Positions 1 to 8,697 of a stretch of DNA of 64,000 nt are shown here, piece after piece (the first letter of the stretch is position 1; each line of letters begins with the position of its first letter). The translations under genes and the position numbers were made by a program. Under the pieces are notes generated by a model. It worked only from the letters and a program-made list of their open reading frames with translations. It was not told the origin of the DNA and did no database searches. This stretch comes from an uncultured Desulfobacterales bacterium (GTDB lineage: Bacteria; Desulfobacterota; Desulfobacteria; Desulfobacterales; JAHEIW01), in the NCBI GenBank assembly GCA_947259495.1, contig CAMYLV010000022.1, positions 1-64,000 on the forward strand, read 5' to 3'.

Positions 1-874
1 CGTCTGCCAGCGTGCAGTTGTCCGCAATGATGGAAACACTGACAACACCATTGGAAACCGGGTAACCGGTGCGCGGGTCGATCACGTGCGAATAGCGCAG
101 ACCGTCGATCTCAAAAAAATTGCGGTAATCACCGCTGGTGGCAAAAGCCTGATTGTAAATCGACACGACCTTATAGACCGCGTTAAAGGCCGCATCTTTT
201 TGGGGCCGATTGATGCCCACCCGCCAATTTTTACCATCTGCACGAACGCCAGCGGCATAAACCTCACCGCCGATTTCAACCAGATAGTTTTTAAACCCCT
301 TGGTCGTAACCAATCGGGAAACCTCATCCACCGCATAACCTTTGGCAATGGCATTTAAATCCAACGTGACCGTGGCCAACTTTTTCACCAGAAAATTCGG
401 TTCTATAATTTGAATACGCTCAAATCCAATCTGCGGCAGCAGGGTCTTAATCACGTCGGCGGACGGCATTCGGGGTTCGCGCCGCGTCGGTCCAAAGCCC
501 CATAAATCAACCAGTGGATTGACGGTGCCGTCCCAGGCGCCTTCGGAAAGCCGGTGGATGTCGCGGGCGGTTCTCATGACATGCATGAAATCGTCGGATA
601 CCTGAAATTTTTCGCCGGCCCGATTCAGGGCATTAAAGCGGCTGATTTCGCTATCCTTGACGTAAGTCGAAAAAACCCGGTTAATTTGCGCCAGGCGCCG
701 ATCAATTTTTTCTTTAAGGCCCTTCACGCTTTCAGCGGCATCGGTGACCACCTTGATGTGATAGGTCGTCCCCATGGTCCGCCCCTCAATCAAATGCTTC
801 CGCTTCGCCTCGCAAAGTCCGGTCAATGCGGATAATAGGGAAATTACGATGATAATTTTATGATATGTTTTCAT
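1..874 (-). CDS. apbE: FAD:protein FMN transferase (ApbE family), 3' end beyond the window
   Basis: The minus strand is open from an ATG at 874 to the window edge (291 codons, no stop), so the gene is partial at its C-terminus. ApbE proteins attach FMN covalently to Thr/Ser of target flavoproteins (Rnf/Nqr and related) outside the cytoplasmic membrane. Visible family motifs are MGTTYHIKV near the N-terminus, DGTVNPLVDLWGFG, LDLNAIAKGYAVD, GGEVYAAG, and near the edge GDYRNFF and HVIDPRTGYPVSNG. The first about 20 residues are hydrophobic and end in TGLC, which suggests an exported or lipid-anchored protein, although Leu before the Cys is not a canonical lipobox. No strong Shine-Dalgarno is seen. 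It lies downstream of the hyp genes on the same strand, separated by a 146-bp palindrome, so it may be a separate unit. Confidence 0.9.
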   Translation of the reverse strand, partial: MKTYHKIIIVISLLSALTGLCEAKRKHLIEGRTMGTTYHIKVVTDAAESVKGLKEKIDRRLAQINRVFSTYVKDSEISRFNALNRAGEKFQVSDDFMHVMRTARDIHRLSEGAWDGTVNPLVDLWGFGPTRREPRMPSADVIKTLLPQIGFERIQIIEPNFLVKKLATVTLDLNAIAKGYAVDEVSRLVTTKGFKNYLVEIGGEVYAAGVRADGKNWRVGINRPQKDAAFNAVYKVVSIYNQAFATSGDYRNFFEIDGLRYSHVIDPRTGYPVSNGVVSVSIIADNCTLAD

Positions 875-1025
875 TTTATTTTTTTTGACAGGATTAACAG
901 GATTAACAAGATCTTTTTATCCTTCCTCGTTTCCCGGATGGAAACGAGGAAACTCAATCCGCCTGCGGCGGAAAAATTACTCTTAATAATTACCTTTGTA
1001 TTTCCCTATTATTACCTATTGAACC

Positions 1026-1171
1026 AAACCGGGTTTTAAAGCCGCAGATCATGTTCGAGGGCACGGCTTGAGCCGCTTCAAAAGCGGAGCGTACAAGATA
1101 GTACGCGAGTATTTTGAAGCGGCTCGTAACACAGCCATCGGACATTAGATGCGGTTTTAAAGCCCGGTTTT
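1026..1171. repeat. 146-bp imperfect palindrome (family E, copy 1)
   Basis: The outer arms are AAACCGGGTTTTAAAGCC on the left and its imperfect complement ending GCCCGGTTTTAA on the right. An inner inverted repeat, GAGCCGCTTCAAAA with TTTTGAAGCGGCTC, surrounds a core containing GATAGTACGCGAG. The same core occurs inverted at 56678-56821. The right arm contributes the TAA stop of hypE. It may act as a large transcription terminator or a mobile intergenic element; function is inferred only. Confidence 0.75.
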
Positions 1172-2186
1172 AACATATGCGAGGTAGCTGCTCACCCGCC
1201 AGCATATCCACAATCCGTTTGCCGCCGATGCGGGTATTCATAAACACCTTGCCGGGATAATCCGTGACGACCTGGCCGATCACGGCGGCATCTTTGCCGC
1301 AGGGGTCGGATTGGATTGCTTGCAACACGGCATCGGCACGATCCGGTGCAACAAATGCCAGCAGCTTGCCTTCATTGGCCAGATAAAGGGGGTCAAAGCC
1401 GAGCAATTCACAGGCTCCCGCCACTTCGTCCTTTAACGGTATTTTATCTTCAAAGATTTCAATACCGATTTCTGATTTTTCAGCGATCTCGTTCAAAGCG
1501 GTACCGACACCACCCCGGGTCGGGTCTCTGAGAACATGGATCGCGTTGCCGGCCGCATCCATAAACATTTTTTTGACCATATGATTCAACGGTGCCGAAT
1601 CACTCTGCAACGAAGTCTCAAACGAAAGGCCTTCGCGCTGGGTTAATATGGTAATCGCGTGATCGGCAATGGTTCCGCTTAAAATAATTTTATCGCCGGC
1701 TCTGGCATTGTTGCTGGCCACGTGGACCTCTTGCGGAATCAGGCCGATTCCTGAGGTATTGATAAAAATCCGATCAGCCGTCCCCCTCGGCACCACCTTG
1801 GTATCGCCGGTAATGACAGTAACACCCGCAGCTCTGGCTGCCCGGCCCATCGTGTTGATAATGGTCTCAAGATCGGTCATGGACAGACCTTCTTCGATAA
1901 TCAGACCGACACTCAGATAAAGCGGTGTGGCACCGCACATGGCAAGATCATTTACGGTTCCGTTGATGGCCAGGTCGCCGATATTGCCGCCCGGAAAAAA
2001 AATGGGGTCAACCGTGTAGGAATCGGTAGAAAACGCAAACCGCCGGCCTTCCAGATCAAAGATGGCCCCATCATTAAGTGCCGCCAGAATGTCATTATCA
2101 AAAACCGGCAGCAGCATGTCTTTGGTGAGGCTGTGGGAAATCTTGCCGCCGCTGCCATGATCCAGTAAAATTTTGTCGCTTTTCAT
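1170..2186 (-). CDS. hypE: Hydrogenase maturation factor HypE
   Basis: A 338-residue protein of the PurM/SelD-like AIR-synthase fold. HypE dehydrates the thiocarbamoyl group placed on its C-terminal Cys by HypF, giving the thiocyanate that becomes the CN ligands of the [NiFe] site. The sequence shows the N-terminal ILLDHGSGGK motif, NGTVNDLAMCGA, ITGDTKVV, LRDPTRGGVGTALNE, and the diagnostic C-terminus PRIC ending in the reactive Cys. I start it at the ATG at 2186 because homologues begin just before ILLDHGSGGK; an in-frame upstream ATG would add 13 low-complexity residues. The stop lies inside the palindrome at 1026-1171. It follows hypD after a 290-bp low-complexity spacer, so co-transcription is likely but not certain. 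Confidence 0.96.
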   Translation of the reverse strand: MKSDKILLDHGSGGKISHSLTKDMLLPVFDNDILAALNDGAIFDLEGRRFAFSTDSYTVDPIFFPGGNIGDLAINGTVNDLAMCGATPLYLSVGLIIEEGLSMTDLETIINTMGRAARAAGVTVITGDTKVVPRGTADRIFINTSGIGLIPQEVHVASNNARAGDKIILSGTIADHAITILTQREGLSFETSLQSDSAPLNHMVKKMFMDAAGNAIHVLRDPTRGGVGTALNEIAEKSEIGIEIFEDKIPLKDEVAGACELLGFDPLYLANEGKLLAFVAPDRADAVLQAIQSDPCGKDAAVIGQVVTDYPGKVFMNTRIGGKRIVDMLAGEQLPRIC

Positions 2187-2239
2187 ATTAGTTGTCCGTC
2201 GTCCGTGGCCCGTTGTCTGTGGCACTCTTTAATTTAATT

Positions 2240-2476
2240 CACCCTCACCCTGGACCCTCTCCCTTCAAGGGAGAGGGAAAATTGCGGCCCTCATCGCCGA
2301 GCCTTCCAGCTTCTTACCGCTGTTTTCTGACCGCTGGTAGCCGGCAGCCACGGAATCGATCCAGGCGGGGCTGAACCCCACCCCTACTTCTGACCGTTGA
2401 TTGCCTCGGCGTAGCTCGCCAGAGCGAAGACGGCTCTTCTGTTCTCTGTCCTCTGTTCTCTGTCTTCTGTCCTCTG
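2240..2476. repeat. Low-complexity hypE-hypD spacer with phrase repeats
   Basis: The spacer contains a perfect short hairpin, CCCTCTCCC-TTCAA-GGGAGAGGG (2254-2276), and a degenerate CTCTGTTCTCTGTCTTCTG tract (about 2439-2476) that abuts the hypD stop codon. The same phrase type recurs at 24.7, 28.5, 35.8, 39.2 and 40.3 kb. No gene is seen here. Confidence 0.55.
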
Positions 2477-3568
2477 TCAGTCACTGTGGTACTTGTAATA
2501 CGCCGCACAGGTCCCCTCGGTGGAGACCATACAGGGCCCGACCGGATCCATGGGGGTACAGGCTTTTTTATAGAGCGCACATTCAGGAGGTATCTTGGTC
2601 CCAATTAGAACCTCGCCACAGGCACAGCCGTGTGGGGTTTTGGCATCCGGAACCTGAATGTCAAATAATTGTAAGGCGTCATGGGCGGCATATTTTTCAC
2701 GGATTTTTAGCCCGCTTTGCGGAATTATACCGATCCCACGCCAGCAGGCGTCGGCCGGTTCAAAAATCTCAGTCAAAATTTGCTGCGCCTTGGCATTGCC
2801 TTCTGCGGTTACCGCCCGCCGATAGGCGTTGTCCAGGGCCGGGCTTTTGGATTCCAGCATTTCAACCAGCATGGATATGGCCTGCAAAATGTCGGTGGGT
2901 TCAAATCCGGCAACCACACAGGGAATTTGATAGCGGTCGAAAAAGGGCCGATAGGCGTTCAAACCGATAATCACCGAAACATGGCCGGGTAAGATAAACC
3001 CGTCAATTTTGACGTCCGCGGCGGCCATCAGCGCCTCCAACGCCGGGGGGACCAATTTATGCGCGGAAATCACCGAGAAATTTTTAACATCCGCCTGGGC
3101 GGCCGAAAGGATCGCGGCAGCGATGGTCGGCGCAGTAGTTTCAAACCCGACCCCCAGAAAGACCACCTTTTTAGCGGGATTTTTCCTGGCGATCTCAAGA
3201 GCGTCAAAGGTTGAATACACCACCCGGATGTCCCGGCCCCCGGCACTTTCTTTTTGCAGAGACGACTTTGTGCCGGGAACCCGCATCAGGTCACCAAAGG
3301 TGGTCAGAATCACATCATCGATTCGGGCAAGTTCGATAAAAGCATCGATTTCGGCCTGGTCGGTCACACACACCGGACAACCCGGTCCGGAAAGCAGTGA
3401 AATGCTCGCTGGCAGCACCGAACGGATCCCGCTTCTAAAGATAGAGACGGTATGGGTGCCGCACACCTCCATCAGGCGCACCTCTTTTTGACTGATGGAT
3501 TTTATTTTCTTGATCAGGTTTTGAGAAATCTCCGCATCCCGGTATTCATCGATGTGTTTCAACGTCAT
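2477..3568 (-). CDS. hypD: Hydrogenase maturation factor HypD
   Basis: A 363-residue iron-sulfur protein that, with HypC, is the scaffold on which the Fe(CN)2CO unit of [NiFe] hydrogenase is assembled in the cytoplasm. Family motifs seen: MEVCGTHTVSIFRSGI, LLSGPGCPVCVT, GFETTAPT, LPGHVSVIIG, VAGFEPTDIL and, toward the C-terminus, HGCACGEVLIG with further Cys residues for the [4Fe-4S] cluster. The start at 3568 (MTLKHIDEYRD) matches the family N-terminus and has GGAG about nine bases upstream; the longer in-frame start at 3592 is less likely. Its 3' end runs directly into a low-complexity CTCTGT tract. Confidence 0.96.
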   Translation of the reverse strand: MTLKHIDEYRDAEISQNLIKKIKSISQKEVRLMEVCGTHTVSIFRSGIRSVLPASISLLSGPGCPVCVTDQAEIDAFIELARIDDVILTTFGDLMRVPGTKSSLQKESAGGRDIRVVYSTFDALEIARKNPAKKVVFLGVGFETTAPTIAAAILSAAQADVKNFSVISAHKLVPPALEALMAAADVKIDGFILPGHVSVIIGLNAYRPFFDRYQIPCVVAGFEPTDILQAISMLVEMLESKSPALDNAYRRAVTAEGNAKAQQILTEIFEPADACWRGIGIIPQSGLKIREKYAAHDALQLFDIQVPDAKTPHGCACGEVLIGTKIPPECALYKKACTPMDPVGPCMVSTEGTCAAYYKYHSD

Positions 3569-3717
3569 AATTTCGCTCCGCTCAAGGCCCACGACTCACG
3601 GCATAAGGCACAAGGCTTGATTTTTAGCTGAGTCACCGCCATCTTCCCTTGCGCCTTACGCCTTGTATCTTTGGCCTGATAATTAATGGCTCTAATTTAG
3701 TTCTGTAGAAGCATCAA

Positions 3718-6000
3718 TTAAGATGCATCAGCGATTGAAGCAGCGACAAGTGCCTGCCCCAGCGCAATCCCGCCGTCATTGGCGGGTACCTGCCGGTGAG
3801 CGTATACCTCAAAATTGTGTGCTTCCAGTTGCCCGACCAAACCACTCAGCAGCAAAGCATTTTGAAAACAACCGCCGCTTAAGACCACCCGATTCAGATC
3901 ACGATTGCGACGAATCGTCGCACATATCTCCGTAAACAAGACAATCAAGGTCTGGTGAAACTTGACGCTGATTTCGGTAATCGACAGCCCGTTTTGAATA
4001 TCCTGCACAATACCCCGAATGATGGTTTGCGGCAGTATTTTGATAGGCTCTTGCGACGTCCACTGGATGTCGTAGATGGAATCGCTGCGGCCGTCGGCCA
4101 GCATTTCCAGCTCCATGGCCGCCTGTCCTTCGAAATTCACCCGTTTGCGGACGCCGGCAATGGCCGCGACCGCATCAAACAGGCGGCCCAGGCTGGAAGT
4201 TTGCGGACAGTTGACGCCTTTTACAATCATTTCGGCGATGATTTTGATTTTTTGCTGATCTATTTGCTTTACCAGCGGAAGGTCCAGGTCCCGGAAATTG
4301 TCGCCAAAGGTCGCATGCAGGTAACTGATGGCCATGCGCCAGGGCTCTTTTATGGCGGCGCTGCTGCCCGGCATGGGGACCGTGGCCAGGTGGGCGACCC
4401 TTTCAAATTGTTTGGCTTCGGCCACCAGCACTTCGCCGCCCCAGATGGTGCCGTCGGGCCCGAAGCCGGTGCCGTCAAAAGCCAGGCCAATGACCGCGCC
4501 TTCCAGCTGGTGCTCGGCCATGCAGCTGACAATGTGAGCATGATGATGCTGGACCTCGATAATGCGGGTTTCAACCTGCTCCCTGGCGAAACGGGTGCTC
4601 AGGTAGTCCGGATGCATATCACAGGCGATTATTTCAGGCTGAATCTCTAAGATGCGCTGTAAATGAGCCACCGTCAGCTTAAAAAAATCCAGGGTGATCA
4701 TGTTTTCAAGATCCCCGATATGCTGGCTTAAAAAGGCTTTATCCCCCTTAGTCAGACAGATCGTATTTTTCAGCTCGGCCCCGCAGGCCAAAATCGGAGG
4801 GACTGTGTGGTTTAAAAAAACCGGAATCGGTACAAATCCGCGTGAACGCCGAATGGTGCGCTTCTGACCGGCCGTGTGTTTGACAATCGAATCATCGCTG
4901 CGCAAATAGATGTCACGGTTGTGAATCAAAAAATAATCGGCAATATCGGCCAGGCGTTCGAAGGCATCATCATTATCAATGGCGATGGGCTCCTCACTTA
5001 GATTGGCGCTGGTCATCACCAGGGCGCTAAATCCATGTTTTAACAGCAGGTAATGCAGCGGGGTATAGGGCAGCATGACGCCCCAGTATTTATTGCCGGG
5101 CGCCACCGCCGGCGAAATGGGATTGGGCTTCCTTTTTTGTAGCAATACAATCGGGCGCTGAATGGAAGTCAGTAATTTTTCTTCCTGGGTTCCCACCCGG
5201 GCATATTTTCGAATACTTTTCAGATCGGCGGACATGATGGCAAACGGTTTTTCCTCGCGCAGCTTGCGGCTCCGGAGCCGCATGACCGCTTCGCTGTTGA
5301 CCGCATCGACCACCAGATGATAGCCGCCAAGTCCCTTGACAGCCACAACCCGGCCCCGGCGGATGTGATCGGCCGCCGTTTTAATCGGATCAGCGGTCGT
5401 TATCGACTTTCGGTGGTTATCATAGAAGCTGACATGCGGCCCGCATTTGGCACACGCATTGGGCTGGGCATGAAAGCGCCGGTTGGTCGGGTCGTCGTAC
5501 TCGGCCTGGCAGGCAGCACACATCTTGAAATGCCGCATGGAGGTCCCGGGGCGGTCATAGGGGATATCATCGATGATGGTGTAGCGCGGCCCGCAGTTGG
5601 TGCAATTAATAAACGGATACAGATAACGCCGATCATGGGGATCGAAAAGCTCACTCAGACAATCATCACAGATCGAAACATCCGGCGAGATCAGGGTGGC
5701 CATCTGGGCCTGGCCCCTGCTTTTTACAATTCTGAATTCCGCATATGGCTCTACGGATGCGGTGCGCCCGGATATTTCAACAACATGGGCAAGGGGCGGG
5801 CATTTTGCCGCCAGGTCCGTTTCAAAGGCCTGGATGCCCTCCGGCGGGCCTTCTATATGAATCGATACCCCAGCAGCCGTATTGGCCACCTCGCCTTTCA
5901 AATCGTATTGGTTGGCAAGGTTGTAAACAAAGGGTCGAAAACCGACTCCCTGAACAATGCCGTTTACTTCAATTCTTTTGGCTGCAGTGTTATTCGGCAT
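3718..6000 (-). CDS. hypF: Carbamoyltransferase HypF
   Basis: A 760-residue enzyme, full length for the family, that converts carbamoyl phosphate and ATP to carbamoyl-AMP and transfers the carbamoyl group to the C-terminal Cys of HypE, the first step of cyanide ligand synthesis. Domain order: acylphosphatase-like (residues 1-95, GIVQGVGFRPFVYNLA), two zinc-finger-like Cys clusters (about 110-195, CDDC, CTNC, CAAC, CAKC), YrdC-like domain (about 205-385) and Kae1-like domain (from about 400) with the HHHAHIVSCMAEH metal site, FDGTGFGPDG and the C-terminal LSGGCFQN and ANDGGIALGQ motifs. It lies between hypC and hypD in the minus-strand hydrogenase block, with 92 bp to hypC and 149 bp to hypD. 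Confidence 0.97.
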   Translation of the reverse strand: MPNNTAAKRIEVNGIVQGVGFRPFVYNLANQYDLKGEVANTAAGVSIHIEGPPEGIQAFETDLAAKCPPLAHVVEISGRTASVEPYAEFRIVKSRGQAQMATLISPDVSICDDCLSELFDPHDRRYLYPFINCTNCGPRYTIIDDIPYDRPGTSMRHFKMCAACQAEYDDPTNRRFHAQPNACAKCGPHVSFYDNHRKSITTADPIKTAADHIRRGRVVAVKGLGGYHLVVDAVNSEAVMRLRSRKLREEKPFAIMSADLKSIRKYARVGTQEEKLLTSIQRPIVLLQKRKPNPISPAVAPGNKYWGVMLPYTPLHYLLLKHGFSALVMTSANLSEEPIAIDNDDAFERLADIADYFLIHNRDIYLRSDDSIVKHTAGQKRTIRRSRGFVPIPVFLNHTVPPILACGAELKNTICLTKGDKAFLSQHIGDLENMITLDFFKLTVAHLQRILEIQPEIIACDMHPDYLSTRFAREQVETRIIEVQHHHAHIVSCMAEHQLEGAVIGLAFDGTGFGPDGTIWGGEVLVAEAKQFERVAHLATVPMPGSSAAIKEPWRMAISYLHATFGDNFRDLDLPLVKQIDQQKIKIIAEMIVKGVNCPQTSSLGRLFDAVAAIAGVRKRVNFEGQAAMELEMLADGRSDSIYDIQWTSQEPIKILPQTIIRGIVQDIQNGLSITEISVKFHQTLIVLFTEICATIRRNRDLNRVVLSGGCFQNALLLSGLVGQLEAHNFEVYAHRQVPANDGGIALGQALVAASIADAS

Positions 6001-6092
6001 AACGGATTCAATGACGTGTTGTCTGGGTGGGGGTGGCTCAAAAATTGTGGGGTCTAAAAAGGCAAATACACCCGTATGGCTGCGGTTGTCCG

Positions 6093-6335
6093 CTAATTCT
6101 GTTTGGATTCGCTTTTATCTACCGCGGCGATCGCCTCGCGCAAAAGGTCCAGGGTCTCCTGAGCCGCTGCCTGATCGAGTTTTGAAATGGCAAAGCCGGC
6201 GTGAACGATAACGTAATCACCGACCCGGGCATCTTCGAGAAGCAACAGGCTGGCTTCTCTCTGAACGCCTTCCACATCAATGGTTGCCATATTATTTTCA
6301 ATCTTTGTAATCCTAGATGGGATTGCCAGACACAT
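6093..6335 (-). CDS. hypC: Hydrogenase assembly chaperone HypC/HybG
   Basis: An 80-residue protein starting MCLAIPSRI. The second-position Cys, exposed after Met removal, is the family's conserved ligand that binds the iron precursor with HypD and escorts it to the large-subunit precursor. The β-barrel core VEGVQREASLLLLEDARVGD and the YVIVHAGFAISKLD motif are typical, and length is normal. Its start overlaps the end of the maturation protease gene by 23 bp, which indicates translational coupling. The C-terminal 20 residues are an acidic, charged helix. Confidence 0.95.
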   Translation of the reverse strand: MCLAIPSRITKIENNMATIDVEGVQREASLLLLEDARVGDYVIVHAGFAISKLDQAAAQETLDLLREAIAAVDKSESKQN

Positions 6336-6858
6336 TATCTGCAGTTCCTTTCATTGAATATTTTATACCTAACCGGTCGAGCTCTGCCAGCACCATGGCG
6401 ATGACATCATCAATTTTGCTTTGGGTCACCGGCGTTAGATCAACGCACATGGTGTCGATATCTTCAGGCTCAACACCGACAATGACCGTTTGCGGCACGT
6501 GATCAAGCGCTTGACAGAGGGTCAACGCTTCCAGAAAATCAACCTGATGTAATGAATTTTTGGCCCGAATGCGCTCCGGGATTGCATCTCCTGCCAGACG
6601 ATACAAATCTCCGGGTTTGCCTTTGTTGCGGATGGCATCCACCACAATCAGATGAACCGGTTTTGAAATTACCCCCAGCAGGTTAATTCCCAGCACGCCG
6701 CCGTCTACCAGCAGCACATCATCCGGGAATTCGTATTCGCGCTGCATTTTTTCAACCACCCGCACGCCAAATCCTTCGTCGGAATACAGGGTGCAGCCGA
6801 TGCCCAGAACCATCACATCGACAGCATAAATTTCATCGAAGGGACTTTGCTCGGTCAA
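6313..6858 (-). CDS. [NiFe] hydrogenase maturation endopeptidase (HyaD/HybD family)
   Basis: A 181-residue Ni-dependent protease that trims the large-subunit C-terminus after nickel insertion. Seen motifs: VLGIGCTLYSDEGFGVRVVEKM with the metal-ligand Glu of DEG, DGGVLGINLL with the ligand Asp, VDAIRNKGKPGDLYRL, and NSLHQVDFLEAL with the ligand His. The presumed substrate is encoded just upstream (7008-8657), whose C-terminus retains the 15-residue tail after DPCIACGVH that such proteases remove. The gene lies 149 bp below the hydrogenase terminator and overlaps hypC. I do not assign HyaD, HybD or HynC specifically. Confidence 0.92.
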   Translation of the reverse strand: MTEQSPFDEIYAVDVMVLGIGCTLYSDEGFGVRVVEKMQREYEFPDDVLLVDGGVLGINLLGVISKPVHLIVVDAIRNKGKPGDLYRLAGDAIPERIRAKNSLHQVDFLEALTLCQALDHVPQTVIVGVEPEDIDTMCVDLTPVTQSKIDDVIAMVLAELDRLGIKYSMKGTADNVSGNPI

Positions 6859-6956
6859 TTTTTACCTATTTTCTAAATTTGAAACGCTCAATTATAGAAC
6901 TCTTTTTAAACAAAAGTGCTTATTACACCAAAACTGGACTGAGCGTCAACACCATA

Positions 6957-6992
6957 GAAAACGGCCTTCCACAAATTCGGAAGGCCGTTTTC
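6957..6992 (-). terminator. Rho-independent terminator after the hydrogenase structural genes
   Basis: A perfect 14-bp stem, GAAAACGGCCTTCC with GGAAGGCCGTTTTC, and an 8-nt loop lie 15 bp past the large-subunit stop. The T-run is short (TTTTC), so read-through into the maturation genes is plausible. Confidence 0.75.
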
Positions 6993-7007
6993 ATCAACAG
7001 GTGCGCA

Positions 7008-8657
7008 TTAGAGTGCTTTGATCTTGTAAACCTCGTTGGAGTCCGGGTCAATCACGTGGACACCACAGGCAATGCAAGGATCAAATGAATGAACCGTTCG
7101 CAGGACCTCAAGCGGTTTCTTGGGGTCCGCGACCGGTGTGCCGATCAGAGATTCTTCCACCGGGCCCATTTTGCCGTTGGCATCCCGCGGGCCGAGGTTC
7201 CAGGTCGACGGCACAACATACTGGTAGTTTTTGATCTTTTTATCTTCAATTTGGACCCAGTGCCCGAGGGAGCCCCGGGGGACGTCGTTTAAACCAACCC
7301 CCATGCCGCTGTTGGGCATTTCATAGGGCTCATAGGTCTGAGTATCGCCGGCCTTGAGGTTTGCGACCAGTTCCATGACCCAGCCCTGCATGCGCTGGCC
7401 GATCGCGACCGCCTCGATACCCCTGGCGGCGGTGCGGCCCAGGGTTGAGAACAGGGCGTTGGCGTCCACATCCAGGGTCTTGAGCACATTATCCACGATG
7501 GGTTTAATGTCCTTGTGGCCCCTGGCATATGCCACCAGAACGCGGGTCAGGGGACCCACCTCGCAGGGCTCACCGTCGTATCGCGGGGCTTTGAACCAAG
7601 TATATTGGCCGTCACCCGGTCTGTATTTTGGGTTTTCCTGTAAGGGCTTGGTTTCGCCCTCATACGGATGTCTGGCCGGGCCTTTCTCGTACCAGCCCCG
7701 GGTAACATCCTCTGCCACCCGCGCCTGATCGGCCATTTTTACGCCGCCGAGATTGCGTTTCATGATCACGCCCCGGGGCATATACAGGCTTTCGGGTTCC
7801 TGATCGGATTCGGGGAATTCACCCCAGGCCAAAAAGTTGCTGGTTCCGCCGATGGCGCCCCAATCCTTGTAAAAGGAAGCGACCGCCAGCAGATCGGGAA
7901 TATAAACATTGGTGATGAAGTCCTGGGTCTCTTTGGTGATATACAAAAATTCGGCAATGCGATCCGGCCTCAGGTCTCGAACACAGGTCACACCGCCGAC
8001 CACCAGTGACTGCGGGTGCGGATTTTTACCGCCGAAAATAGCGTGCATCCTGGCGGCCTTGGCCTGCAGACGCAGCGCTTCAATATAATGCGCCGCTGCC
8101 ATCAGGTTGGCTTCGGGCGGCAACTTGTAGGCCGAATGGCCCCAGTACGCGTTGGAAAAGGGACCCAGTTGGCCGCTGTCCACAAAGGTCTTGAGCCGTT
8201 GCTGGACGTTTTTAAAATAAACGGTCCCGCCCCAGGGTGCATTGCTGACATTGTCTGCCAGCGCGGCAGTTTTCTTGGGATCGGCCGCAAGAGCGCTGAC
8301 AACATCCACCCAGTCCAGGGCATGCAGGTGATAAAAATGAACAATATGATCGTGTTGAAACTGGGCACCCATCAAAAGGTTGCGAATGATGCGTGCATTT
8401 TTTGGAATTTTGACACCGACGGCATTATCGACTGCCCTCACCGAGGACAGAGCATGTGTGTACGTTCAGACTCCGCAGGAACGTTGCACAAAATGGTGGG
8501 CATCCCGGGGATCTCTGCCTTGCAGGATCATCTCAATGCCACGGAACATCTGGCCTGAGCTCCAGGCATTGACCACCTTGCCTCCGGCCACCTCGACTTC
8601 GATACGCAGGTGACCCTCGATTCGGGTGATTGGATCTATCGTGATTCGCTGTGCCAT
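7008..8657 (-). CDS. [NiFe] hydrogenase large subunit with in-frame UGA (probable selenocysteine) in the N-terminal CxxC
   Basis: Read through the TGA at 8466-8468, the frame gives a continuous 549-residue catalytic subunit of a group 1 periplasmic uptake hydrogenase. N-terminal segment (63 residues): [32 protein letters not shown], then QRSCGV. The next codon is UGA, followed without a gap by [18 protein letters not shown], the normal family continuation. The UGA replaces Cys-2 of RxCGxC (residues 61-64, CGVU). The C-terminal nickel motif has both Cys: DPCIACGVH (C528, C531, H534), then a 15-residue tail for protease removal. Known [NiFeSe] enzymes carry Sec in the C-terminal motif, so this position is unusual. 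A SECIS-type hairpin follows the UGA. SD GGGAGGAA precedes ATG 8657. The alternative is a nonsense mutation or sequence error; family identity is certain. Confidence 0.9.
8432..8450 (-). promoter_or_regulatory. Candidate bacterial SECIS hairpin
   Basis: On the mRNA strand CUGUCCUC pairs with GAGGGCAG (8 bp, one U-G wobble) around a GGU tri-loop. The loop begins 23 nt after the UGA at 8466-8468, within the roughly 16-37 nt range reported for bacterial SECIS, and starts with G, as SelB-binding loops do. The stem uses an AGG Arg codon. It would direct Sec insertion by SelB; this is predicted only from structure and spacing. Confidence 0.7.
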
Positions 8658-8697
8658 ATGGTTCCTCCCTTTTTTTCTTGGATAGCGATGCTAATAT

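Noticed and set aside
7008-7100. Conventional [NiFeSe] hydrogenase
   Set aside because: The C-terminal motif is DPCIACGVH with two Cys codons, so the usual Sec position is not used.
8439-8468. The hydrogenase large subunit as two separate genes (63 aa and 477 aa)
   Set aside because: The second part would start at a GTG inside the conserved motif region without an SD, and the family sequence is continuous in one frame across the TGA. A single Sec-containing gene explains it better.
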